From Silene conica (taxonomy: Eukaryota; Streptophyta; Magnoliopsida; Caryophyllales; Caryophyllaceae): a DNA stretch of 64,000 nucleotides. This document shows, piece after piece, positions 9,915 to 21,747 of the stretch. The notes below the pieces were generated by a model, which worked only from the letters and a program-made list of their open reading frames with translations, searched no databases and had not been told where the DNA came from. The DNA is taken from positions 70,709,681 through 70,773,680 of the forward strand of contig CM055315.2 of the NCBI GenBank assembly GCA_029255685.2, given 5' to 3'. How positions within the stretch are numbered: position 1 is the first letter of the stretch; each line of letters starts with the position of its first letter. Made by a program: the position numbers and the translations under genes.

Positions 9915-11203
9915 TGTTGGGAAATGTGTCCTCAACAATAGTGCGATCACGTAATTAAATCTCATAACAAGAATGCGCAAGGGATGATACGAATTATTAG
10001 TCAACTGACCAACATTAATCGGTAATGATTGGCTAGCTAGAGTTTGACATTACTGTCGTATGACGGTGGTGGTCAGTTGATCCCTTTAGGTCACACCTTT
10101 AGGACAATTCCCTTAATTGATAAAGTGATCAAATGTATATTGATACGATTTGATCATATTCCTTAAACTCGTATATCGAGAAATTAGAGGTTAAATCTTA
10201 ATGTAAGATTTATGTTTAAAATTGAAACGTGTCAATTTTTAAACATTAAACGATATTTTAAGATATCGAAATTAGAATGAATTGGGTTGAAATTAATACA
10301 AAGGTTGTAAATCGTATTGACGATAAAATATTATTTTACAATGGTAATTTCGAATTACTTGTTAATTGAATAAATATGATTTATTTAATTATGTATAATA
10401 TTTATGGGATAAATATTTACATATTTCAAATGTACTAAAATATTTTATATCTAAATAACATATAAGATGTCACACTTTATACAATTATACATTTGACAAA
10501 TTGTAAAATAAAGTCCATATTATGGACTATATGGCACGGCTAAATGGTGATGGTTGTGTGGTTAATTAGTATGTTAATTGCTCCTTAATCATTGCTTAAG
10601 ACATTGTTCTTGAGACACCAACCTAATAAACACCCTAGTGTCTTGAGAACACAACTTGTTCCCTCTTTGACACTCCCTAAGCCGGCTACCCCCTTCCCAA
10701 GTGAGCATGCTTAAGTTAGTTTATATGATAATTAAAGAGGCATGCTCATCATATATATATGGATATATCATAATCATTCATTTTTTTCTCTTCTCTAACC
10801 CTAGCCGAAATTCTACACAAGCAAGAAGAGATTGTTTAACCTCTAATAAGTTATTATAAGATAATAAAATATATACTAAGAGTAGTATTCAAATTATATT
10901 TCTAATAAGAGAGATTGGAAATAAATTAAGGAAAAATCGATTCCTAGTCTAGCTTACAAAGTTTCGGTTCTTTTGGGGCTTGTCTTGGTGCATCCGGAGG
11001 AGGTATTCTATATTGGGTACTCGGAGGATCATCCTTGCAATATACTTGGACCGAGTGTAAGAACACGGTTTACTCCTTACTTCCGCATTTAGTAGCATGC
11101 ATAAGATCTAATAAACGAGTTTATTATTTTGTTAATTAAAAGTTAATTAAAGGTTTTGTTAGTATGACTAAATTAGTTTATGAGCAACTAGTTAAACCTA
11201 TCA
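9915..11203 (+). repeat. 5' LTR of the gag-only element
   Basis: Starts TGTTGGGAAATG and ends CCTATCA, 1289 bp. It differs from the 3' LTR at three positions (near 10457, 10937 and 11114). The GACGGTGGTGGTCAGTTGATCC block near 10063 is recognisably related to the LTR of the 20751-29360 element. Confidence 0.93.
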
Positions 11204-11205
11204 AT

Positions 11206-11217
11206 TGGTATCAGAGC
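11206..11217 (+). promoter_or_regulatory. Primer binding site, initiator methionine tRNA type
   Basis: TGGTATCAGAGC two bases after the 5' LTR. It is complementary to the 3' end of plant initiator tRNA-Met, which primes minus-strand DNA synthesis. Confidence 0.92.
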
Positions 11218-13670
11218 AAAAGGGTTGCTTGCATGCTTTCCGTTTCGTTTTTACGGAGTTATTAGGATAACAAAATAAAACTTGATAATTTTCGTTTTGA
11301 TATATGATATGCACGAAATTAATTTAGCATGATACCTACTGTTTTCTAATATGATTTAGAATATTTGGAATATATTTTGCATGAATATTGATCATTGGTA
11401 TTTTAATTTCGGTTTTTAATACGTTTTAATGGTTAAAAATGATTAATTTTGGGAAAAATAGTTAAAATAAGCTTCTGGCCGAGATTTTTCAGTATGATAT
11501 CACATGTATTTTCTATAATATGAATATGAATTTTCGTAAATTATAGACCTTTAAATCGTGTGATATGATTTTTAATGGTTAAAATGCAATAAGATGAATA
11601 AATATGGGTTAAAATAGTTATATTATGAATTTGACTATAAAAATTTATGAGGATGTCACATGCAATATTTAAAATTTATGTTGAATTTTCCAGAAATTTA
11701 TCTCAAATATTGCAATATTATAGATTTTTAATGTAAAAATCGGGTAATTAGTGACATTATTTCGACTTTAATAGTTTTAGTTGGAATTTGGCCATGAAAA
11801 TTTAACACGATGTCATATATATTATTTCCAGCATGTATAAAATTTTCGAGAATTTTATCTTATTTTATGCTTGAGAAATAATTTTAAATGTTAAAATCGT
11901 ACGATATATGACGTAAATCGTTAAAATTTGCAAATGTTGTTAAAAATGGCCGAAAATGTAACCCATATTAGTCATATGTGATATGTTCATCATGAAAATT
12001 TTCTTGGGAGCCTAAAGTTTCAGATTTGATTTGTATTGATTTAATTTTGTTTTGTTAAAAGTAGCATTTAAAATTAAATAAAAGGAGGCATGCTTTAAAA
12101 TTTCGGCTATGGGGCAATGTGCCATTTAATTTTCTGTCCATCTTGTGTTCTTAAAATGTTTTGGAAGGTATAAAAATATTATTAGTATTTAATTTGCATT
12201 TATGAAGTTAATTATTGAATTTTCCGACTTAAATTGCTCGTTTTACGTGTTATTTTCGAAATAATAATAAAACCGTATAAAATACTAATATTTTAACTTT
12301 CTGAAAATTTTAAGAACATTCTGGATTTTTCAAAATTTGAATTTTGAATTTTCGAAATTTTAATGTCTCTTTTGGATGTTATATTATTTTTCCCGAAAAA
12401 AAAAAAACCGAGTAATACCGATCAATATTAATATATATTAAGTTAATTCATGTTCAAAGTTTGAGTAAGACTAAATTTTGAATCCTATAAGAGTTAGGAT
12501 GATTAACTTAACGATGAAAACCGTTTCATTTAATGCATAGTGTTGTTAAACGTTAAAACACGCAATTCCATAAAAACCGAGGTTTACGATAACTATTTAA
12601 ATAAGTGTTTTAAATAGGACGATTTGGCTTAGGATTTGCATGTTAATTCATATTTATATAAGCATTGCATATTTTATATTATGAATGTCATGATTTATTT
12701 TTACGTAATTTTGGGAATTATGTAATTTACTTAGTATGGCCTTAGTCTTTAAATCGGTATTTCCCGTAATGTAAGGGGTTACCGATTCGGTTGTAATTTT
12801 GTGATCTCGTATCACCCAATTGTAATTTATTTCTATTTTATAATGTATAAAGTAGACTAGAAAAGTTGTAATATTTGTAAAACCCGGAGTTCCTTGAAGA
12901 CGGTGCCATTCGGAAAGGAGTTCCGATCAAGATGGTGTTTACCTAGAAGTGCGTGCCGCGTGAAGTTCAAGGGACCAAAGGAGTTGGTTTCCGAATTTGT
13001 ACTTTGTTATTTCTTTTCTAGGAAAGGCCATACTAGGGTTTATTTATGCTTTTATTTTTGCTTTTTATATGTTTGCATGCATAGCCAAATCGTCATACAT
13101 CGTATCATGCATGTTTCGACCTAGTCGACCTAGTCTTTTATTTTATCGATAATTCACCGACTTAGTTCACTTAAACGGAGATAGATAATAATTTGACTAG
13201 ATCTCTTACATATAAATATTGAGACTTAGCCTTACCAAAAAGTACGGACCCATGAATCCCTTCTTCACAAGGACGTAGGCTCGGCTACACCGGGGTACTA
13301 AAATTGTCACGTTGGGTAAGTGGGGTAATAAGATTACACCTTGAAATTTGGTTGATCTCAACGAAAGTATTCGTAACCGTAGTTGCAATAAGTTCGGGCT
13401 AAAGATAATTTTAAGAAAATTGTCGACCGAGAGTTCTAAGAGTAGAACCGATTAAAGAGTTAATCCACCAAATTATACCAATACGGGTTGAATCGGCTAC
13501 ACCGTGCCCGGATTAGTATGGGTTTTGGGTCTCGGGATTGTTTACTTAATTGGGTAAGAGATCATTAAGTAAATATATATAACTAAACTTAAAGTTTTTA
13601 GTTTAAATTATGAATTTAAAATGATGTTGTTTTTCCTTTTATTATTGTAGTTTAATTTTCAACATCGACT
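11218..13670 (+). other. Long untranslated leader of the gag-only element
   Basis: About 2.45 kb of AT-rich DNA with no long ORF lies between PBS and gag. Leaders of this size occur in large plant Copia elements and may hold packaging signals. A 76-codon ORF at 12894-13124 has no motif. Confidence 0.75.
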
Positions 13671-14579
13671 ATGGCAACCAACGCTCCACCTCTCACTAAC
13701 GTATCATGGCTTCGATCCTTTATGGATCGTTGCAAACTCGATAAGCATGGTTCCAATTTTAAGGATTGGGATGCGCAATTACTTTTGGCCGCTCAAGGTG
13801 ACGATAAGAGTCGTTACCTATCCGAAGCCGCTCCTCCCGCTCCGACCGCTCGTTCGTCGGCCCAAACTCGTGAGGCCTATGAAGCCTACATGAAAGAGTC
13901 CTCCGCTCTTAAAAATGTGCTCATCTTCTCCATGGAGCCGGATCTCCAAAGGAGTATGATCAAGTTGACCACATCGTATGAGATATACACCAAGCTTGCG
14001 ACCATGTTTTCGCAAACTCCTAGGGTGATTCAATATGAGGCGGCTTCCGCCTTCTTTGACATTACTTTCAAGGAAGGGCAAAAGATAAGCCCTCATGTGC
14101 TCAAACTCGTTAAGCTCGCGGAGACTCTAAAAGCTCAAGATGTTGATGTTCCCGACTCTCTTATCATTGATCGAGTTCTTCACTCGCTCAATAAGGTTAA
14201 GGCGTATGCTCAATTCCGGGTGAATTTCAATATGCGAAACCAAGAGACCTCGTTAGACGAGTTGCATAAGATGCTAGTCCAAGCCGAAAGGGACATGGGA
14301 CTTCATGAAAGTTCCACCAAGGATGTTTTAAATATCGAAAAGAAAGGGAAAACGAGCTTCAAGAGGAATGCCTCGAAAGGCAAGGGCAAGAAAACGTTCA
14401 AGCCCAAGGCGACCAAAGAAAAGACCTTTTCGAAAGGCGCTTCCACCTCGTCTTCTAAAGAGCAAGACAAGTGCCATTATTGCACGAGGATCGGTCATTG
14501 GAAGCGAAATTGCCCCAAGTACTTAAGTGATCTCAAAAATGGGAAGGCAACCGCCGTAGGTAATAATTCTCGCGTATAA
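13671..14579 (+). CDS. Gag protein of the non-autonomous Copia element
   Basis: An intact 302-residue frame from ATG to TAA. The body (about 10-200) aligns by eye with the gag of the minus-strand Copia: WLRSFMD / WLKAFMD, GSNFKDWD / GSNFSDWE, ALKNVLIFSME / AIKNVLIYAME, ISPHVLKL / VSPHILNM, DRVLHSL / DRMLHSL. A Lys-rich linker follows (about 225-260), then a CCHC knuckle CHYCTRIGHWKRNC near 268-281. The protein ends soon after the knuckle, with no protease fused. Gag forms the virus-like particle and binds the RNA. Its intact state in a pol-less element suggests it is still functional or only recently idle. Confidence 0.92.
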   Translation: MATNAPPLTNVSWLRSFMDRCKLDKHGSNFKDWDAQLLLAAQGDDKSRYLSEAAPPAPTARSSAQTREAYEAYMKESSALKNVLIFSMEPDLQRSMIKLTTSYEIYTKLATMFSQTPRVIQYEAASAFFDITFKEGQKISPHVLKLVKLAETLKAQDVDVPDSLIIDRVLHSLNKVKAYAQFRVNFNMRNQETSLDELHKMLVQAERDMGLHESSTKDVLNIEKKGKTSFKRNASKGKGKKTFKPKATKEKTFSKGASTSSSKEQDKCHYCTRIGHWKRNCPKYLSDLKNGKATAVGNNSRV

Positions 14580-16889
14580 TTCATGTCGTTTATCAACTTA
14601 TGTATAGTGATACAAATGTGTTGATATTTACCCTTTTTAATTGTTTTAAAGGGCCACCCCCGAATAATGATAAGGGCAAGGACAAGGAAGCTTGAAGTTC
14701 CTTACTTGGATGGCTCCGGTAGCATCCAATTGATCGAAGACTTGAAGAGCTAGGCTCTAATTTTCATATCGTCTTCTTTCATATTTTGCATTTATTTATG
14801 GAACAATTTAATTTTCTTGTAAGACAAGGATTAAAATCCTAAAACAATGGTTGTAATTTTGGATATTAGTGACTTGGTTTTTAACCCGAGTCACTACTTT
14901 TGTTCTTAATCAATGTTTTGATTTCTCAAATAAATTGCATGCCTTGTTTAAACATGAATGATAGTGATTTAATATTGATACGATCAAGTATAAGATAATC
15001 AAAGTGTTGATTAAAACGGAGAACTACACCCCATGAGATAGATTCAATCAAAATGAGACTATATCAGTTCATTATAAGATTTTCATTTTAAGTGAAAATG
15101 AGAATGTATTCATCACACCTATCAAACTTCAAACATTCAAACACATTGGTTGATCGAAATAGCTATCCTTTAACAAGTAAAGGTTATTGTTAGAAGGATA
15201 GAGTGGGAGAAATTATTTCGCTCACAAACCAATTATGTAAATAAAAGGAAGGATCTTAGAGAAGATTCTTACTTAGGAGTCTTAAGAAGAACCCTAAGTG
15301 ATTTGAAGAAACTACGGGAGGACACTCGAAGAAAGGTTCTTTGTGTTCATTGTTTCATAGAGAGGAAACTTGAAACCCCGTATGAAATCATCAGTAGGAA
15401 AACGGTTCCTATGTAGTTATAAAGAAATTATCATGTCATTTTCGTCTCGAGGAAACGAAGACAAGATAAGAAGGTAATGAATGATTGAATGGAAACAGAT
15501 CACTATAGGGATAGTGATAGTGATAATGATTCAAGTAATAGTTTAACATGCGAGAAATGAAATGTTCATTTGAGATATCGAAAGATATTGATTTTAGTGG
15601 GAGCGATTTTCATAAAAAGAATTAAGCCTACCATTTAGAGAGGATGGGTGATTCTTTAAGGTGTAAAGAATAAGAGGTTTTCAATTCTAGATGATCAAAT
15701 ACTTTATATCATAAGATGATGGAGCTTAATGGGAAGGTTTATTATATGGATAATAAAAGGTCGCCCACTTGAAGTTAGAATGGTTGGTTACATTATTCAT
15801 AACGATGAATAAAACCATTATCAAATAGCCAAGATGTTTGAAAATTGTAAGAGTGATGAAATCACTAATAAACTACAATATAGATTTCAGTACATAAGTG
15901 ACTGTAGAGAGTGATTTTTAATCCCTCCAGTATATCAATACGTCACAAGTTATAAGATAACAGTGGGAGCTTTCCTCCGGAAAGGAAACTCATAATCTAG
16001 AAAGAGTTCTAGATATGTACTCAAATAGAATCATATTATACGGGATAATATGAATAAAGGAGACCAAAAGTTGTAAGTTTTGCTATTATGAATAAAGGTT
16101 ATTCGCAAAACACTAATACAAACAGATGATTGTGCATCAAAATGCAATGTAATAGTGTTGACTATTGTTGCATAACAACATCATTTGAGTTATGATTAAC
16201 TCAAGATAAAAGATACTTTGTCAGAATCCAAATGGGTTGTATGAGACAATATTGAACCCCATAAGTGAACTGGATTGACTTAGTATGGCCCCTAGCCGCT
16301 TACATGAGGTGACGTCTCAAAGCGACTAGAGTGTGAGGCGATTGATGGCAAGTTCAAGAGCCATAGAGTCATATGTGATGACTAGTCGATCACACAGGCA
16401 GACTGTAAGAGACACTCTGTCGGGCAATGTGACCGCTTATAGAGTTCTGGAAATTTTATAGCCGGGTCGTGGCGAGAGCTGCTATAGTATTCTTGTGAGT
16501 CAATTCTTTGACTAAAGACTACTCTCCCAAGATGGTACAGTTTAGGCATAACTTTGATCCATTCTCTACGACTTTTCGTAACTGGAGTCAAATGGGATTG
16601 TTTTGGGTTGTGACTGACTGTGACTAGTTGAAGGAAGTAGTGCGATAGAAATTGTCCACCCCTTGTCAGGGTTGTTCAAATCTCAGGGCCACTCGAGGAG
16701 AAGTTAACTGGAAATGCGTGGCCACGCTCGGAAGGTATCTATGGTAGATGATTCCGGTCAGACAGTTATTCTCCAGATCGAGGAAACCATTCATGATATG
16801 ATCAAATGCAAGAACGACCAGAGAGAGACATCTTGCATTGAGTGGGAGATTGTAATAGGACAAGAGAATTGGTGACGCACACTTGTCGA
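14580..16889 (+). other. 3' non-coding region of the gag-only element (no pol)
   Basis: About 2.3 kb without a long ORF or any pol motif. Blocks near 16458 (GCCGGGTCGTGG), 16684 (AGGGCCACTCGAGGAG) and 16838 (CATTGAGTGGGAGA) match the region between pol and 3' LTR of the minus-strand Copia at 20751-29360. This points to conserved cis-acting sequence. Confidence 0.75.
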
Positions 16890-16904
16890 GGACAAGTGGG
16901 AGAT
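16890..16904 (+). promoter_or_regulatory. Polypurine tract of the gag-only element
   Basis: GGACAAGTGGGAGAT directly before the 3' LTR. The identical 15-mer precedes the 3' LTR of the minus-strand Copia element. Confidence 0.85.
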
Positions 16905-18193
16905 TGTTGGGAAATGTGTCCTCAACAATAGTGCGATCACGTAATTAAATCTCATAACAAGAATGCGCAAGGGATGATACGAATTATTAGTCAACTGACC
17001 AACATTAATCGGTAATGATTGGCTAGCTAGAGTTTGACATTACTGTCGTATGACGGTGGTGGTCAGTTGATCCCTTTAGGTCACACCTTTAGGACAATTC
17101 CCTTAATTGATAAAGTGATCAAATGTATATTGATACGATTTGATCATATTCCTTAAACTCGTATATCGAGAAATTAGAGGTTAAATCTTAATGTAAGATT
17201 TATGTTTAAAATTGAAACGTGTCAATTTTTAAACATTAAACGATATTTTAAGATATCGAAATTAGAATGAATTGGGTTGAAATTAATACAAAGGTTGTAA
17301 ATCGTATTGACGATAAAATATTATTTTACAATGGTAATTTCGAATTACTTGTTAATTGAATAAATATGATTTATTTAATTATGTATAATATTTATGGGAT
17401 AAATATTTACATATTTCAAATGTACTAAAATATTTTATATCTAAATGACATATAAGATGTCACACTTTATACAATTATACATTTGACAAATTGTAAAATA
17501 AAGTCCATATTATGGACTATATGGCACGGCTAAATGGTGATGGTTGTGTGGTTAATTAGTATGTTAATTGCTCCTTAATCATTGCTTAAGACATTGTTCT
17601 TGAGACACCAACCTAATAAACACCCTAGTGTCTTGAGAACACAACTTGTTCCCTCTTTGACACTCCCTAAGCCGGCTACCCCCTTCCCAAGTGAGCATGC
17701 TTAAGTTAGTTTATATGATAATTAAAGAGGCATGCTCATCATATATATATGGATATATCATAATCATTCATTTTTTTCTCTTCTCTAACCCTAGCCGAAA
17801 TTCTACACAAGCAAGAAGAGATTGTTTAACCTCTAATAAGTTATTATAAGATAATAAAATATATACTAAGAGTAGTATTCAAATTATATTTCTAATAAGA
17901 GAGATTGGAAATAAATTAAGGAAAAACCGATTCCTAGTCTAGCTTACAAAGTTTCGGTTCTTTTGGGGCTTGTCTTGGTGCATCCGGAGGAGGTATTCTA
18001 TATTGGGTACTCGGAGGATCATCCTTGCAATATACTTGGACCGAGTGTAAGAACACGGTTTACTCCTTACTTCCGCATTTAGTAGCATGCATAAGATCTA
18101 ATATACGAGTTTATTATTTTGTTAATTAAAAGTTAATTAAAGGTTTTGTTAGTATGACTAAATTAGTTTATGAGCAACTAGTTAAACCTATCA
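16905..18193 (+). repeat. 3' LTR of the gag-only element
   Basis: 1289 bp, same ends as the 5' LTR, three substitutions between the two. Confidence 0.93.
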
Positions 18194-18198
18194 ACTCG
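18194..18198 (+). repeat. 5-bp target duplication of the gag-only element, right
   Basis: ACTCG, matches 9910-9914. Confidence 0.9.
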
Positions 18199-18945
18199 GA
18201 CATTCTGTGTGGTCCTTTACAAAGGAAGCACGCAAACGGCTTCCTCGCAATCGACGCTTCTGAAGTGATGGCTTTAGAAGAGGTGGGAGTAGAATTGGTT
18301 GAGCCCCATCTTCTATTGTCTCCCCCTAGACGAAAGCAATTGTTTCCCGTAGAGGGAGTTCTTGTTTGTGAGGTCGTTCCTCCAAATTTGGGGTTATTTA
18401 CACCCGTTACGGAAAATCCTTTCTTTTGGGCAGTTTCCCGCTCCGTGTAGTAATCGACCAGTCTTTCAGCCGCTGTCATCGCAGTTGAGAGGGTCTCTGG
18501 TCTCTGTCTCATGATTTCTCGTTGAGCCCACTATTTCAAGCCATCAATAAACTGAAATACTCGATCTTTCTCAGTCATGTCGGCAATCTCCAACATACAC
18601 GCCGAGTAGGCTTTCACGTAGTCTCAGACTGAGCATGTATGCTTCAAGCTCTTTAGTTTCCTTCGAGCTAGGAAATCAGTGTTCTTAGGATAGAATTGCT
18701 CTTTGAAGAGTCGTTTGAAGTCGTCCCATGACTCTAGCACAACGGTTCCTAATTCGATCTCAACATATTTCGAACGACACCATTGTTTGGCACCATCGAT
18801 TAAGTACATACTCGCCGTGCTGATTTTCAGATTCTCATCGAGCATGCTCACTCGGAAGTATTGTTCCATGTCGAAGATGAAGTTATCGACCTCCTTTGAG
18901 TCTCTCGCCCCGCAAAACTTGTGAAGCGTAGGTGGTTTAACCTTG
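18199..18945 (-). pseudogene. Old Gypsy element, piece 3: gag core
   Basis: Minus-strand frames encode a Ty3/Gypsy gag (retrotransposon gag domain): VKPPTLHKFCGARDSKEV, DMEQYFRV, WDDFKRLFKEQFYP, then a Ser/Thr-rich linker and the first half of a zinc knuckle (CFLCKGPH). In-frame stops interrupt it, one near 18620 and one near 18533. Both are explicable as C-to-T changes (CGA to TGA, CAG to TAG), as expected from methylated, silenced DNA. The 5' side is cut by the solo LTR at 18951 and the 3' side by the gag-only element. Confidence 0.85.
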
Positions 18946-18950
18946 GGAGT
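18946..18950 (+). repeat. 5-bp target duplication of the solo LTR, left
   Basis: GGAGT, repeated at 20656-20660. Confidence 0.8.
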
Positions 18951-20655
18951 TGATGGCCGGATTTTGTCGTCAATTCCGTCACCAAAAACAATTTATAAAC
19001 TCCCAAATTAAGTAGTATAATTTAGGGTCGAACCCAAAGGACGGTGGGGAAGTTGTATATTTAAGTTCTAGTTCGAGCTTGAGTCGGGTAATAAGTTTGA
19101 GATTGATTAACAACTACTAAAGATAAATTAAAGCAAATGTGAAATCGATGAATAAAAGATACTAAGGTGTCGGGGGTACTAAGGTAGGTTGGTAACGAAT
19201 CATGCAAGGGAATCTAGGGTCTCCACTATACTAGACCTAGGTTTGTCTCGTCTATCGATTTGACTCACCTAAAGTCGATCCCTATCCTAGCTTTCGCTAC
19301 AAACAAGGTCAACCTAACATACATACATGCTCATGAAGGCCCTAGACTATCATCAAAGGCCAACAACAATTCGAATCATGTCCAACCGTCGTTGAGACAT
19401 TTCATCAAACATATACCATGCACAAATGAAAACCTAGCAAAGAAGAGAACCAAATCCTAACCCTAAGCAAGATTCATAGCTATCAACAAACCAAAGCACA
19501 CCCCTAACCCTAGTAGGGGAACTACTCACACATGGCTAACATAAATATGTAAACAAATGATGAGGAATTGCTAGACATGTTGGATTAAGTGAGAGTAAAC
19601 AATTAAACAAGCAAAACTTAAAGGAAATGCAAAGACAAAGTAAAGATGAAGAAGATTATACCATCAACTAAGGAAAAGGAAATGACTTGGATGACAAGTT
19701 GAAGGATTCTTTCAAATCCCCCAAAAATACAACCCAAATAATCCTCTACAATTGCTTAAAAACAAACCCAAGGAGAACCCTCAAGAGAGATTAACTAACA
19801 GATTAAGTAAAGATCTAAAGAAGATTAAAATAAATTAGAGTGTTTTTTTTGAGTCTAAGTGTTTTGTAATGCAACAGTAAAAAACCCTAAAAAAGCTTAA
19901 GAAAATTGCGTAATAAGTAATGTCTGAAATAAAGATACAAGTGCGGGTTTATATAGTGCGCGAATTTCTGAAAAGCGACTCCCAGCCGGTCGACCGGCTG
20001 CCGGTCTGTGACCGGCTGAGAGTCCAAATTTGGACTTCTGGATTTTTCTTCTTTTTTTTTTTTCTTCTAAGGCACGCATCCCCAGCCGACCGGCCGGCTG
20101 CCGGTATGGCACCGGCTGGGAGGCCTATTCTTCAATTCTGATTTCTTCTTCATTTTCTTCATGCCCAGGTACTGCCAGCCGGTGGACCGGCTGCCGGTGG
20201 ACCGGCTGCCGGTTGTCCACCGGCTGGGGATTCAATCTCCAAAGTCTGACTTGAAATCAATGTAGGAAATGGGGAGTGGATCCCAGCCGGTTTGCCGGCT
20301 GCCGGTTGGCCACCGGCTGTGGATGCATTCCCCATGGTCTGCAAAATTCTACATAATTCGTCAAAAGTCAAGACACAGCTCCCCAGCCGGCCTGCCGGCT
20401 GCCGGTTGGGGACCGGCTGGGAAGGCCTGGGAAGGCTTCTTCATTATTCCTTCACAAATCTTCAAGAATCGATCAAAATCCGGCTCGATTTCACCCGTTT
20501 CTTCGCCCACGCCGCAATACCTACAAAAATTGGATCGAATAGGAATATACGAGGCAACGGACGTAAAAACACCTAAAGATACGCAAATCGAGGTCGAATC
20601 GTGACCGAAAACAAAGAAAATGTAAAGGAAATGATGACCAAAATGGAGCTCATCA
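18951..20655. mobile_element. Solo LTR, 1.7 kb, with internal GC-rich palindrome array
   Basis: The segment begins TGATGGCCGG and ends GAGCTCATCA (TG...CA) and is flanked by the 5-bp duplication GGAGT. It separates two parts of the old Gypsy gag whose reading is consistent on either side. There is no PBS, PPT or coding domain next to it, so it reads as a solo LTR left by recombination. A second copy of the same LTR start lies at 63851-64000. The family is unknown; an LTR this long suggests a large Gypsy lineage. Orientation not determined. Confidence 0.75.
19982..20421. repeat. Five GC-rich palindromic modules spaced about 100 bp apart
   Basis: Modules at about 19982, 20082, 20175, 20283 and 20383 each read CCAGCCGGT-n-ACCGGCTGCCGGT-n-ACCGGCTGG, about 40 bp (55 bp in the third, which has one extra unit). 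Each can fold into strong hairpins, and they are joined by variable AT-richer spacers. A 16-bp perfect palindrome AGTCCAAATTTGGACT lies at 20021-20036. Short ORFs called across this stretch are artefacts of the repeat. Confidence 0.85.
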
Positions 20656-20660
20656 GGAGT
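20656..20660 (+). repeat. 5-bp target duplication of the solo LTR, right
   Basis: GGAGT, matches 18946-18950. Confidence 0.8.
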
Positions 20661-20745
20661 TCCCCCTAGACTTCCATCTCCGGCCATTTTTATCAAGGCA
20701 TTACACATGTTCTCTAGTTGAGCGATCTTTTCGTGGAGGTAGCCC
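20661..20745 (-). pseudogene. Old Gypsy element, piece 2: gag coiled-coil fragment
   Basis: Minus-strand reading gives MGYLHEKIAQLENMCNALI followed by a Gly-rich end, the coiled-coil linker that precedes the gag core in this Gypsy type. It is bounded by the Copia insertion on the right and the solo LTR on the left. Confidence 0.7.
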
Positions 20746-20750
20746 ATGTC
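20746..20750 (+). repeat. 5-bp target duplication of the minus-strand Copia, left
   Basis: ATGTC, repeated at 29361-29365. Confidence 0.9.
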
Positions 20751-21747
20751 TGTGGGGAATATAACGTGTATTCGCCCTATACTTGCAGGATTATAATGAA
20801 AATTACAGTCGTGAATATAGTCATAAGATTAAAAAGATACGAATAAGAGTACAACCTTTAGTCCTTGTGCGAAAGGCCTAAGAACAGGAATTAACACGAA
20901 TTCCCTCCTATAACTTGCACCCAAGACTTAGATTGAGACGTTGCCGCGTGTGCTAGAAATCCTCTCCAACTGCCTTGCAATATCGGGAGAGCCTTTTGAG
21001 TTTTAGATGTGAGATCTGGGTTATGGGAGAAGAATGCTCTCAAACCCTAATTTTCTTGAGATTTGTTTAAACAGTGAAACAAGAGTCACCTGACATAAGG
21101 AGAATTCTTCTCTTTATGTAGTATACACGGCCGAAAATTCTCGAGTAGGGTAAGAGTGGGCTTTCCACTCTTACCTTATTCAAATTCGTGATTCGACCCA
21201 TTTTGCTATAAGTTGTTCGCGGGATTTGTTTATAAATCGTAACATGTTATCAGATATTAATACAGTTGATATATTAATAATGGTCTAATAAAATACGATA
21301 TTGTATAATTACCCAAATTAATATGACTGTTTATATTAATACGCGAATACAATATTTAATTAAATATAACCGTTTATATTTAATTTTACGAATTAATCAT
21401 GTAATCCGTATTAGCTAAAATTATTTAATCCGTATTAAATAATCATCTCAACATCTTATTGACTAATTTAATAGTCAATACCTCTGACTAACTGTTTAGT
21501 CGTATCCGGCATAAATGTGACTGTATTTTCATACCTTCACATCTCTCAAACGTGTCCTATAGGTGTGACGTATAGGGACCAGTTGATCACCGCCATCCGT
21601 ATGACAATAACGTCAAACTTATCTAGCAAGCCAACCGTTATTGATAAACGTGGATCAACTGATAATAATACAGAAGTATGCCCTTGTGATCCTTAAAGAG
21701 ATTTAATAAGTCATTGTACTTAATTGTCAAGGACACCAGCCCCAACA
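20751..21747 (-). repeat. 3' LTR of the minus-strand Copia
   Basis: 997 bp. On the minus strand it starts TGTTGGGGCTGGTGTCC and ends TATATTCCCCACA. Six substitutions separate it from the other LTR. Confidence 0.93.

Larger units (their letters stand above)
9915..18193 (+). mobile_element. Gag-only, non-autonomous Copia-type LTR retrotransposon (8.28 kb)
   Basis: Two 1289-bp LTRs, a primer binding site, a gag ORF, a polypurine tract and a 5-bp target duplication (ACTCG) are all present, so the element is structurally complete. It has no protease, integrase, RT or RNase H. Gag is homologous to that of the minus-strand Copia at 20751-29360, and the PPT, the LTR start and an LTR-internal block are also shared. 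The two LTRs differ at only three positions, so insertion was recent. It sits inside the gag zinc knuckle of an older Gypsy element. Mobilisation would need enzymes from a relative. Confidence 0.92.

Noticed and set aside
16382-16994. ORFs near the 3' end of the gag-only element as a hidden pol or env
   Set aside because: No catalytic motif of protease, integrase, RT, RNase H or any envelope-like feature; one ORF crosses into the LTR.
19897-20747. Many ORFs on both strands with Ala/Gly/Pro-rich repeats
   Set aside because: They are produced by the GC-rich palindrome array of the solo LTR; reading in every frame gives the same kind of repeat.
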